Of a stretch of DNA of 64,000 bases, positions 10,160 through 22,100 are shown one piece after another (the stretch's first letter is position 1; each line of letters starts with the position of its first letter). The position numbers were made by a program, and so were the translations under genes. This DNA is from Arcuatula senhousia (taxonomy: Eukaryota > Mollusca > Bivalvia > Mytilida > Mytilidae), in NCBI GenBank assembly GCA_963971305.1, contig OZ020303.1, positions 16,613,184 through 16,677,183 of the forward strand. The letters are read 5' to 3'. The notes beneath the pieces were generated by a model. The model was not told where the DNA came from. It was given only the letters and a program-made list of their open reading frames with translations, and did no database searches.

Positions 10160-13100
10160 GTAAGTCAAGCTTATTATTTATGGTGTATTTTATTTCATAA
10201 ATACCGAATCTTATTAAAAATCAACACAGAAAAAAGTCAATGATTTATGATTTTGGAATATTTGATTTAGCCTTTTACAACTCACTAATTGATCAATTAA
10301 ACCATACCCAAGAGTACTTACGGACCGACCATTTAACTTCAAAGGGGTGGGGGCTTGTTTTTTTCCTAAAAAGATATTTTGAAAATGATTTTTCCCAAAA
10401 AATGTTTTGAAAATGATTTTTGATGAAAAAAAAATATTCTGGCAGCAAATTATAAGAAAAAAACTATTATGAACATGAATTTCTGCTATATAAAATAATG
10501 CTAATAATTAATGAAAAAATGTTAAGTCTCAACGCATTAAAAAAAATCTGGCCAGAACAAAATAACCAAGTCGCCCCTTTAAGTTAAATGGTCCGTCCCA
10601 TAGATGCATTTGGTTTAGAAAAAAAAATGTAATTTTCATTTCTCAATGACCCATTCTTTTTGTTTTCACACGAGTAAGCTACTAAACTATGTGACTTATC
10701 CCTATGAAATATATATGCAAACTATATATATAAGGGTTGTTCTTTCAAATGTAAAATTGATTAAGTTCTGATTTTGTCTATAGGGACAATATTTAGAGGA
10801 CTTTGAATAAAACTCTAATAGACACATTTTTTAAGTTGACTTTCATTTTCATTTTCATTCATTGATATTTATAATTTGTTTTTACTTTTGAGTTAAGGGT
10901 GGTCACTCCTAAACTTTTTTTATATCAAAATTTTATGAATTGTGTGGTGGAAATGATAGATAACTGTTTACTTAATCAAATTTCGAAAATTTATAGGTCT
11001 TTGTGCTTGTTTCCGAGATATATAACATCAAAAGCGTGACGTTTTTGGCCTTAAAACCTTAAAGTTATATCAAGAATTTGAAGAAACTATTATACAGTTG
11101 GTTGTTAAGGTCTATATAATCAGAAATATCATAAAATGTAGGGTAAGTGTTCAAAAAATTTCTTCAATACAAGAGGATTCCGAAATCAGACTGAAATTCT
11201 GAAACATGAAGAGTGACCATCCTTAAATGCTTAGCTATTGTTTTGAGAAAATTCAAATCCGTTATTTGCTTGTTTGTCTTACCCCAATAGCAGTAGGTAA
11301 GAGATTAAGATACTTATACTTTGTTGTAGGCATTCACTTGTTACTGCTGGGAGGTTTTCTACAGATGACAGCCGGTTTTCTCTCATTCCGAAGAAATGAC
11401 CACCTTACAGGGACTGCATTTATTGTCTTCGCAGCACTTTGGTCAAACCAGGGCATACTGAATATTCTGAACGCTGTCAATGTAAATACGGACTTTTCCA
11501 AGCCAGTCCTTTCTGTTCTTATAGGGTACATGGTCGTTACTGGTGTTCTATTCGTGTGCTCCTTGTTTGTAAACTACATAATGCCACCGGTGCTATTGAC
11601 TATGTTTCTGACGTTATTATTTGAATGTGTGGGTCTTTTTTATAACTGGGGAAAGTATATAGCTGCAGCAAGCGAAATTATAATTGCTGTAACAGCATCG
11701 TATGCGGTTATTGTCATGACAACAAAGGGCATAAGCCAGAGATATATTTTACCAGGATTCGGCAATGCCCCGATAGACCCTCTTCTCGTCAAGACAAAAT
11801 CATCATCAAAGAAGAAAAATGAAAAGCGTAAAAACACAAAGTATGCCGAACCAATGGGTCTTGGGTACATTGGTATCGTCGTTCCGTCCGTTCTCTTAAG
11901 CTTTTATCACTTTGGTTATTACAGCGATTTTAGAATAGCTGTGCCTGGAATGTTATGTGGCGTGCTCTGTTTACTTTTTGCCAGCTATTATTCGTTTCTA
12001 AGAAACGATTCATTCCATACCTTTCAATTTCTAGTATACTTGATATTTTGGACATCAAAGTCCGTAACTCCTTTTCTGCAGAAAACAAATGCGATAGAAG
12101 AGCATGATAATTCCTCTTCGTTCTTTGGATCCTGGGGTCTGTTTTTAGCAGCCTTCCTCTTGTTGGTCTATTCCATGACACAGAATATGGTTGTGTTTAT
12201 TTACAACATATTATTCATGTTAACAATTGTTCTGTCCATCGAACACATCCCCTCCGGAATATCAGACTATACATTTGGAGTGTTGTCGGTCATAAACACT
12301 GTCTTTTCTACATACCTTGGAGTCGCATCTTTACTCAATTCAATAGCAGAGAAACCAGTCGTATATATAGGACCTGAAATAGTGAGCAGTGACAAATTCA
12401 AACAGATCTTTATCAAAAAGAGGTAATTGATGTAACGTTTTTGGTACTTTCATATAAATTTATACGCTTCTCTGTCACGGTTACGCAACAGATAACTTAG
12501 CAAATACACAAAACAGGAGAAAATGGCAGTGTTGTTTTTTAGTACCTTGCTAAGCTGGTGGTAAATCACAATTGGTACGGTCCAGTAAAAAGCATTACAC
12601 ATGAACAACAGTACAACTTTCCGTTTTTTGAAATAAGCAGTTTCTTCAACTCATTTGAAGAAACATTTTAAAATAAAGTTTGGTGAATGGGCCACTTATT
12701 TATGGCTTCAAAAAGTCTTAAATGTAAAGTTTGTATTAATATTAACATAACAATATATTTTCCCAATTGGTAATGCACTCATGATTATTCACAGGGATTT
12801 GAAAGCAATCACAACACCAGAACCGCCAGAAGATCCAAATAGAAATGTTGAGTTTGAGCTTCTAATAATGGATGGGTTGATGTTTCTTTGCAATGCCGTG
12901 TCTGCCATCGCTCTGTCTCCGTATGACGTGACAGGTGTGACCCTTGCTCTTCCACTACTTCTTACAGCTGGTGTTCTTGTTAACTTGTTCACTGCACGTG
13001 TCGCTTACACCTCTGGGAGTCTAGCAAGAATGTATACGTGTTTGGTTCTAGCAGCTATATGGACCACGTGGTCATTAATTGGTTTTAAAGGTATTACGGA

Positions 13101-16100
13101 TTTTTGTTTTCCCTGATATTTTAAGATGCTTTCATTGGAATAAACTTCAGAATATTGAATTATAAGCTTACATATCTTACGTATGAGTTAAATAAGTTAA
13201 AATAACAGAATAAATGAGAAACTACTTAAATTTTCGAGCACTTTAAACGGGGATATGGCCCTGTCCATATACCGTACATATTAAAAACTACTTTTTACGT
13301 TATTGTTGTTGTTCTGCGATTGAAGTCTTGTTTCTATTTTCGCAGGAATTCCAATAGAGTCTGTACGAGCTGCAGCGATATCTGTGTTATCCTTACAGTT
13401 CGTCAGCGTCTTTATATCCTGCTCAGTTTCTAAGCTTTGGATGGTGACTTCGCTGTTTGCTCTAGTCAATTGTATAGCCTGTGTACTGACTGTTTACTCA
13501 GTTGATGTAACGTACATGACACTTGTTACTACCATTCTTATGGGTAAGTCTGCCAATATATCTGGAAAATTGAAAAATACACTATAAAATTATACAAGAC
13601 AGTTCTAATAAGAAGAAAAAAACACAATAAGAAACACATTGCACAGAAAAAGAAAAGAATGGGACATTCATAGATCGGTGTATCATTGAAATAAAGGCAA
13701 CAAATGAACAAACGTGCATACACAAGGTCACAAGGTGTAAATTGCATTATGATGAATTCATGATTTCTTTGTAGGAGGTTCTTGTGTGTACGGTGTAGTG
13801 TCTGTTCTACTCAAGATAGTAGTCGAAGAAGACGTTATACCTGTTGGTAAACCATTAATTATGGTAAATATATTATACATGGAAATATTTTATAAACGTT
13901 GTAATTACAAATTCTTAAAAAGATATGAAAATATAATGCCCATTTTCAATTAAAAAAATATAGATCAGATTTCAGATTCTTGAAACTTTCTGGGTTCTAT
14001 TGCTTTTGTAATAAAACTCTTTCTGCTTTTAGTCTATGGCATCATATGTTTTATCATATTTTGTAGTTCTTTGTATCTTAAACTGACGGGGTGTATTTTT
14101 TTGTTTCAAAATCGGAAATATATAACCTATTTCTGATTACACTTTAAGATTGAAGAGCCAGAGAAGAAGCCTTTACCTTGTCCGATTTTTCCTTCAAGGA
14201 AAACAACTGGCCTGTTAGACTGTGTTAAGCTCCTTGACGAAGGCAAGGTTGTTGGAGTACCAACAGATACGGTGTATGCGCTTGCTGCATCTTGTAAACA
14301 CCCAGAAAGCGTCAACGCCATCTACCACATTAAAGGAAGACCACCAGAAAAACCTATTTGTCTCTGTATATCAAACCTTGATCAACTTAAAACAGCTAAT
14401 CCAGATTTTAGGTAAATATCTTTGATTAAATACGATTGAGATCCTTGCAATTTTAACAATACCGGTAGTCTTTTCAAAACAAAATTCAGTCTGCATATAC
14501 GGAAAATGAAATATATGTTCGAATCATTTAGGTTACACATCTTAACTGGCTTATTTTACTATATCAGTGTTCTTACATTGTTTTTAGCAACCTTTTATGA
14601 ACATGATCAATAAACAAATGAATTAAAAAAAAAAGGGCATTGTAGCGACCATTTGATTTTTTAGGAGGGGTGCTATGGTGATATTTGAAATAAAAAGGCA
14701 GGGCGGCAAAAATCAAGAGATAAAAAGGCAGGACAATGCTTTGAATTAAAGAAAAAGGCAGGATGGTATTTCGGCTGACATTTTTATATTAGCTTTAAAT
14801 TAAAAAAAGGGGTCGAACTAGCGCAAACAATTTCCAGGCTCGGCTTTTCCGAAAATAAAAAGGCAGGACGAGGAAAATATCCATACCCTCCCCATAAAAT
14901 CAATTGTTGCCCCCTAAAAACAAATAACTTGTGTTTTTTTTCTAGTCCACTTTTATGGAAGTTTATGGACCTTTGCTACCCAGGGGGTATAACATGCACG
15001 GTCAGAAAAGGGGAGTGGCTGAAACGACTGGGAGTTGGCAATTCATATGACCACATTGGCCGAAAAGACAGCGTTGCTGTTCGTATCCCAGACTCTTCTG
15101 TTCTGTCTTATCTTACAAGTGTGTCTGGTCCCCTGGCTATCACCTCGGCAAATCCTAGCGGGGAACCAGATAGTTTACACCATGACATGGTGTTAACGGG
15201 ACTTGGTAAGTGATAAAAATACGACCAACAAAAAAATGGTATTCGTAAATCATGGCGCAAAATTCATCTTATCAACTTAATGTTTGTTGATGTCTTATGA
15301 ATATCGGTAAATGGTCCACCATACATTACCAATTACATAAATAGGGCTTTCACACGAATTTTAATAAAAGTAGCCAGACTTTGATTTGTTACATGTTTCT
15401 AGTCTATGGGGTGCCCTTTTCAGAAAAAAGCCCAAAAATCTGCCGTACTACGTATGGTTTCTGCAGGGGCAGGCTCTGAAAACGCAAAAAATACGTTTTT
15501 CTGTAATCAGCGTCGGCCAACTTTGTGATCCTATATTTTGACCCCGGACCACCCTAGATTCAATGTTTTTGTATAATCTTGTTCAGTAATTTATTCTAGT
15601 TCAGACAATACCAATTTCATATCTGTAAGTTCAAAATTATTCAAAAAATTGCAAAATTACATATATACGATAACCGCAGCCATCATGGCAAAAGTGAGTA
15701 TCGGTCTTCTGAGTTAAAAAAGAAAAAAAAAAAAAAAAAAAAAAAAAGGATTTCTGTATAAAATATCATGCATGTGTATTGCTTCTATGCACCCATGCAA
15801 TATTTAGGCAGTAGGGTTACTCAAACAGACGCTAGGGGTGTTGGGCTTAAGCAGGTGCGGTCGTAGTTTAAAAAAATCAGCAAAATTTTAGACGGCACCG
15901 GGTGGCACCAAACTTTGAAAGGCTAGTACGGCCGATTGAATCGCTATAAAGATCTGATTTTTGGTCTGTGTTCTTGGCACATATGTATCGTTCGACACAT
16001 TAAACAGTTTTTCACTTAGGGTTTGTCTGTTGTCCAGAAATTCTTCTTACGTAAAATGTCGAATTTTCAGCAAAATTTACTTGATTTTTTCACATAAATT

Positions 16101-19100
16101 CATGAAATACCAAAAAGTGCTTCCCCCTGACAAGAAAACTATTGCACGAAACTTCATTATTTCTTTATATTTGTATAATATGGACACTGGACTTTTGATA
16201 CAGCAAGTTGTTACTCTGAATTCACACTTCCCAGTGGTTGTGGCACCCACGGCACCGCATTTTGCTCATTTTTCACATTTGTTTTCGTGAACTTTTTTTT
16301 CACCATTGAATAAAAATAGGATCAAATACATGGACCTCAATGAATCATGTGATTTTAGGTCCTCTGGAACTTCTACTTCAAAGATATATACAGTTTATAC
16401 CTATATCGTAAGTAATAGCTCCCGGAAATGCGATTGAAATTGACATTGCCGGTAAAAATGCACTAAATTTTCCGGATTTCGTCTAAGAATTTTGGTCAAC
16501 TGTACCTAACGTTGTGGCACCATAACCCCCGACTCAAAAGTCCCAGAGTAGTCAAAATACTTTCAAAATGTCGGGCAAGGATTGCTCTTTCCATTGAAAC
16601 CCCATTTGTTACCCTGTATTGCATAGTATGCATGCAACGTTGAATAAACGTTGTATGGAGATTCCTATGGATTTCAGTCCAAAATCGGCCTCCTGAAAAG
16701 GCTACTAGGGCTTTCACACGAATTTTAATAAAAGTAGCCAGACTTTGATTTGTTACATGTTTCTAGTCTATGGGGTGCCCTTTTCAGAAAAAAGCCCAAA
16801 AATCTGCCGTACTACGTATGGTTTCTGCAGGGGCAGGCTCTGAAAACGCAAAAAATACGTTTTTCTGTAATCAGCGTCGGCCAACTTTGTGATCCTATAT
16901 TTTGACCCCGGACCACCCTAGATTCAATGTTTTTGTATAATCTTGTTCAGTAATTTATTCTAGTTCAGACAATACCAATTTCATATCTGTAAGTTCAAAA
17001 TTATTCAAAAAATTGCAAAATTACATATATACGATAACCGCAGCCATCATGGCAAAAGTGAGTATCGGTCTTCTGAGTTAAAAAAGAAAAAAAAAAAAAA
17101 AAAAAAAAAAGGATTTCTGTATAAAATATCATGCATGTGTATTGCTTCTATGCACCCATGCAATATTTAGGCAGTAGGGTTACTCAAACAGACGCTAGGG
17201 GTGTTGGGCTTAAGCAGGTGCGGTCGTAGTTTAAAAAAATCAGCAAAATTTTAGACGGCACCGGGTGGCACCAAACTTTGAAAGGCTAGTACGGCCGATT
17301 GAATCGCTATAAAGATCTGATTTTTGGTCTGTGTTCTTGGCACATATGTATCGTTCGACACATTAAACAGTTTTTCACTTAGGGTTTGTCTGTTGTCCAG
17401 AAATTCTTCTTACGTAAAATGTCGAATTTTCAGCAAAATTTACTTGATTTTTTCACATAAATTCATGAAATACCAAAAAGTGCTTCCCCCTGACAAGAAA
17501 ACTATTGCACGAAACTTCATTATTTCTTTATATTTGTATAATATGGACACTGGACTTTTGATACAGCAAGTTGTTACTCTGAATTCACACTTCCCAGTGG
17601 TTGTGGCACCCACGGCACCGCATTTTGCTCATTTTTCACATTTGTTTTCGTGAACTTTTTTTTCACCATTGAATAAAAATAGGATCAAATACATGGACCT
17701 CAATGAATCATGTGATTTTAGGTCCTCTGGAACTTCTACTTCAAAGATATATACAGTTTATACCTATATCGTAAGTAATAGCTCCCGGAAATGCGATTGA
17801 AATTGACATTGCCGGTAAAAATGCACTAAATTTTCCGGATTTCGTCTAAGAATTTTGGTCAACTGTACCTAACGTTGTGGCACCATAACCCCCGACTCAA
17901 AAGTCCCAGAGTAGTCAAAATACTTTCAAAATGTCGGGCAAGGATTGCTCTTTCCATTGAAACCCCATTTGTTACCCTGTATTGCATAGTATGCATGCAA
18001 CGTTGAATAAACGTTGTATGGAGATTCCTATGGATTTCAGTCCAAAATCGGCCTCCTGAAAAGGCTACTAGGGCTTTCACACGAATTTTAATAAAAGTAG
18101 CCAGACTTTGATTTGTTACATGTTTCTAGTCTATGGGGTGCCCTTTTCAGAAAAAAGCCCAAAAATCTGCCGTACTACGTATGGTTTCTGCAGGGGCAGG
18201 CTCTGAAAACGCAAAAAATACGTTTTTCTGTAATCAGCGTCGGCCAACTTTGTGATCCTATATTTTGACCCCGGACCACCCTAGATTCAATGTTTTTGTA
18301 TAATCTTGTTCAGTAATTTATTCTAGTTCAGACAATACCAATTTCATATCTGTAAGTTCAAAATTATTCAAAAAATTGCAAAATTACATATATACGATAA
18401 CCGCAGCCATCATGGCAAAAGTGAGTATCGGTCTTCTGAGTTAAAAAAGAAAAAAAAAAAAAAAAAAAAAAAAGGATTTCTGTATAAAATATCATGCATG
18501 TGTATTGCTTCTATGCACCCATGCAATATTTAGGCAGTAGGGTTACTCAAACAGACGCTAGGGGTGTTGGGCTTAAGCAGGTGCGGTCGTAGTTTAAAAA
18601 AATCAGCAAAATTTTAGACGGCACCGGGTGGCACCAAACTTTGAAAGGCTAGTACGGCCGATTGAATCGCTATAAAGATCTGATTTTTGGTCTGTGTTCT
18701 TGGCACATATGTATCGTTCGACACATTAAACAGTTTTTCACTTAGGGTTTGTCTGTTGTCCAGAAATTCTTCTTACGTAAAATGTCGAATTTTCAGCAAA
18801 ATTTACTTGATTTTTTCACATAAATTCATGAAATACCAAAAAGTGCTTCCCCCTGACAAGAAAACTATTGCACGAAACTTCATTATTTCTTTATATTTGT
18901 ATAATATGGACACTGGACTTTTGATACAGCAAGTTGTTACTCTGAATTCACACTTCCCAGTGGTTGTGGCACCCACGGCACCGCATTTTGCTCATTTTTC
19001 ACATTTGTTTTCGTGAACTTTTTTTTCACCATTGAATAAAAATAGGATCAAATACATGGACCTCAATGAATCATGTGATTTTAGGTCCTCTGGAACTTCT

Positions 19101-22100
19101 ACTTCAAAGATATATACAGTTTATACCTATATCGTAAGTAATAGCTCCCGGAAATGCGATTGAAATTGACATTGCCGGTAAAAATGCACTAAATTTTCCG
19201 GATTTCGTCTAAGAATTTTGGTCAACTGTACCTAACGTTGTGGCACCATAACCCCCGACTCAAAAGTCCCAGAGTAGTCAAAATACTTTCAAAATGTCGG
19301 GCAAGGATTGCTCTTTCCATTGAAACCCCATTTGTTACCCTGTATTGCATAGTATGCATGCAACGTTGAATAAACGTTGTATGGAGATTCCTATGGATTT
19401 CAGTCCAAAATCGGCCTCCTGAAAAGGCTAGTCTAGGGCTTTCACACGAATTTTAATAAAAGTAGCCAGACTTTGATTTGTTACATGTTTCTAGTCTATG
19501 GGGTGCCCTTTTCAGAAAAAAGCCCAAAAATCTGCCGTACTACGTATGGTTTCTGCAGGGGCAGGCTCTGAAAACGCAAAAAATACGTTTTTCTGTAATC
19601 AGCGTCGGCCAACTTTGTGATCCTATATTTTGACCCCGGACCACCCTAGATTCAATGTTTTTGTATAATCTTGTTCAGTAATTTATTCTAGTTCAGACAA
19701 TACCAATTTCATATCTGTAAGTTCAAAATTATTCAAAAAATTGCAAAATTACATATATACGATAACCGCAGCCATCATGGCAAAAGTGAGTATCGGTCTT
19801 CTGAGTTAAAAAAGAAAAAAAAAAAAAAAAAAAAAAAAGGATTTCTGTATAAAATATCATGCATGTGTATTGCTTCTATGCACCCATGCAATATTTAGGC
19901 AGTAGGGTTACTCAAACAGACGCTAGGGGTGTTGGGCTTAAGCAGGTGCGGTCGTAGTTTAAAAAAATCAGCAAAATTTTAGACGGCACCGGGTGGCACC
20001 AAACTTTGAAAGGCTAGTACGGCCGATTGAATCGCTATAAAGATCTGATTTTTGGTCTGTGTTCTTGGCACATATGTATCGTTCGACACATTAAACAGTT
20101 TTTCACTTAGGGTTTGTCTGTTGTCCAGAAATTCTTCTTACGTAAAATGTCGAATTTTCAGCAAAATTTACTTGATTTTTTCACATAAATTCATGAAATA
20201 CCAAAAAGTGCTTCCCCCTGACAAGAAAACTATTGCACGAAACTTCATTATTTCTTTATATTTGTATAATATGGACACTGGACTTTTGATACAGCAAGTT
20301 GTTACTCTGAATTCACACTTCCCAGTGGTTGTGGCACCCACGGCACCGCATTTTGCTCATTTTTCACATTTGTTTTCGTGAACTTTTTTTTCACCATTGA
20401 ATAAAAATAGGATCAAATACATGGACCTCAATGAATCATGTGATTTTAGGTCCTCTGGAACTTCTACTTCAAAGATATATACAGTTTATACCTATATCGT
20501 AAGTAATAGCTCCCGGAAATGCGATTGAAATTGACATTGCCGGTAAAAATGCACTAAATTTTCCGGATTTCGTCTAAGAATTTTGGTCAACTGTACCTAA
20601 CGTTGTGGCACCATAACCCCCGACTCAAAAGTCCCAGAGTAGTCAAAATACTTTCAAAATGTCGGGCAAGGATTGCTCTTTCCATTGAAACCCCATTTGT
20701 TACCCTGTATTGCATAGTATGCATGCAACGTTGAATAAACGTTGTATGGAGATTCCTATGGATTTCAGTCCAAAATCGGCCTCCTGAAAAGGCTAACATA
20801 AACAATTTTTTTCGACTATCTCTTGGCACCATTTCTATATAACGATGGTCTGAAGAAACTATCAAAGTCCTTTGTATTGGACAACTCTCTTTGTCACTTT
20901 GTTGAGTTTCATAAGAGTAGACCCAATTTTGGTCGCAAACAGGGCAAAAAGGATTTTACTTTCTAGATAAGAACTTCTAATATTCGAGATGTATTTCATC
21001 TTCTTTCATAGTAAATGCTATTAATAGTGTTTTTGTATTCATTTTTTTACTTTATTTGAAGGACACAAGCTTGCAGGCGTTGTCTGTGATGACGAATCAA
21101 GAGAACTAAAACCGTCTACTGTGGTTAACTGTCTGGATATCGACAAAGGTAGGTTGTATACACGTTGTAACTGTCTGGATATCGACAAAGGTAGGTTGTG
21201 GATATCGCCAAAGGTAGGTTGTATACACGTTGTAACTGTCTGAATATCGACAAAGGTAGGTTGTATACACGTTGTAACTGTCTGGATATCGACAAAGGTA
21301 GGTTGTATACACGTTGTAACTGTCTGGATATCGACAAAGGTAGGTTGTATACACGTTGTAACTGTCTGGATATCGATAAAGGTAGGTTGTATACACGTTG
21401 TAACTGTCTGGATATCGATAAAGGTAGGTTGTATACACGTTGTAACTGTCTGGATATCGACAAAGGTAGGTTGTATACACGTTGTAACTGTCTGAATATC
21501 GACAAAGGTAGGTTGTATACACGTTGTAACTGTCTGGATATCGATAAAGGTAGGTTGTATACACGTTGTAACTGTCTGGATATCGACAAAGGTAAGTTGT
21601 ATTCACGTTGTAACTGTCTGGATATCGACAAAGGTAGGTTATATACACGTTGTAACTGTCTGGATATCGACAAAGGTAGGTTGTATACACGTTGTAACTG
21701 TCTGGATATCGACAAAGGTAGGTGATATACACGTCGTAACTGTCTGGGTATCGACAAAGGTAGGCTGTATTCACGTTGTAACTGTCTGGATATCGACAAA
21801 GGTAGATTGTATACACGTTGTAACTGACTGGATATCGACAAAGGTAGGTTGTACACAAGTTGTAACTGTCTGGATATCGACAAAGGTAGGTTGTATACAC
21901 GTTGTAACTGTCTGGATATCGACAAAGGTAGGTTGTATACACGTTGTAACTGTCTGGATATCGACAAAGGTAGGTTGTATACACGTTGAAACGATCAAAA
22001 CCCCTACATGGTGTTTATATACGAAATGGTATCGAATCTGAACCCCCTAGAACATGAAGAACTAAGGGACATAATACGCTTGCCATGTACAAAAATATAA

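Noticed and set aside
11227..12426. Gene A exon 2 as a stand-alone 399-codon gene
   Set aside because: The first part lies upstream of a clear acceptor at 11329 and the last codons run past a donor at 12423. Splicing in phase with neighbouring exons and comparison with gene B support a larger gene.
15961..20381. 109-codon ORF repeated four times
   Set aside because: Identical copies come from the 1.36-kb tandem unit inside an intron. There is no domain and no independent evidence of translation.
21130..21992. Regular repeats resembling a CRISPR array
   Set aside because: The units are contiguous with no unique spacers, and the sequence is eukaryotic; it is a minisatellite.
21106..21998. Long minus- and plus-strand ORFs (up to 292 codons) with a 14-residue repeat
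   Set aside because: They are read-through of the 42-bp minisatellite, whose length is divisible by three; several overlapping frames are open at once and none has a splice or start context.
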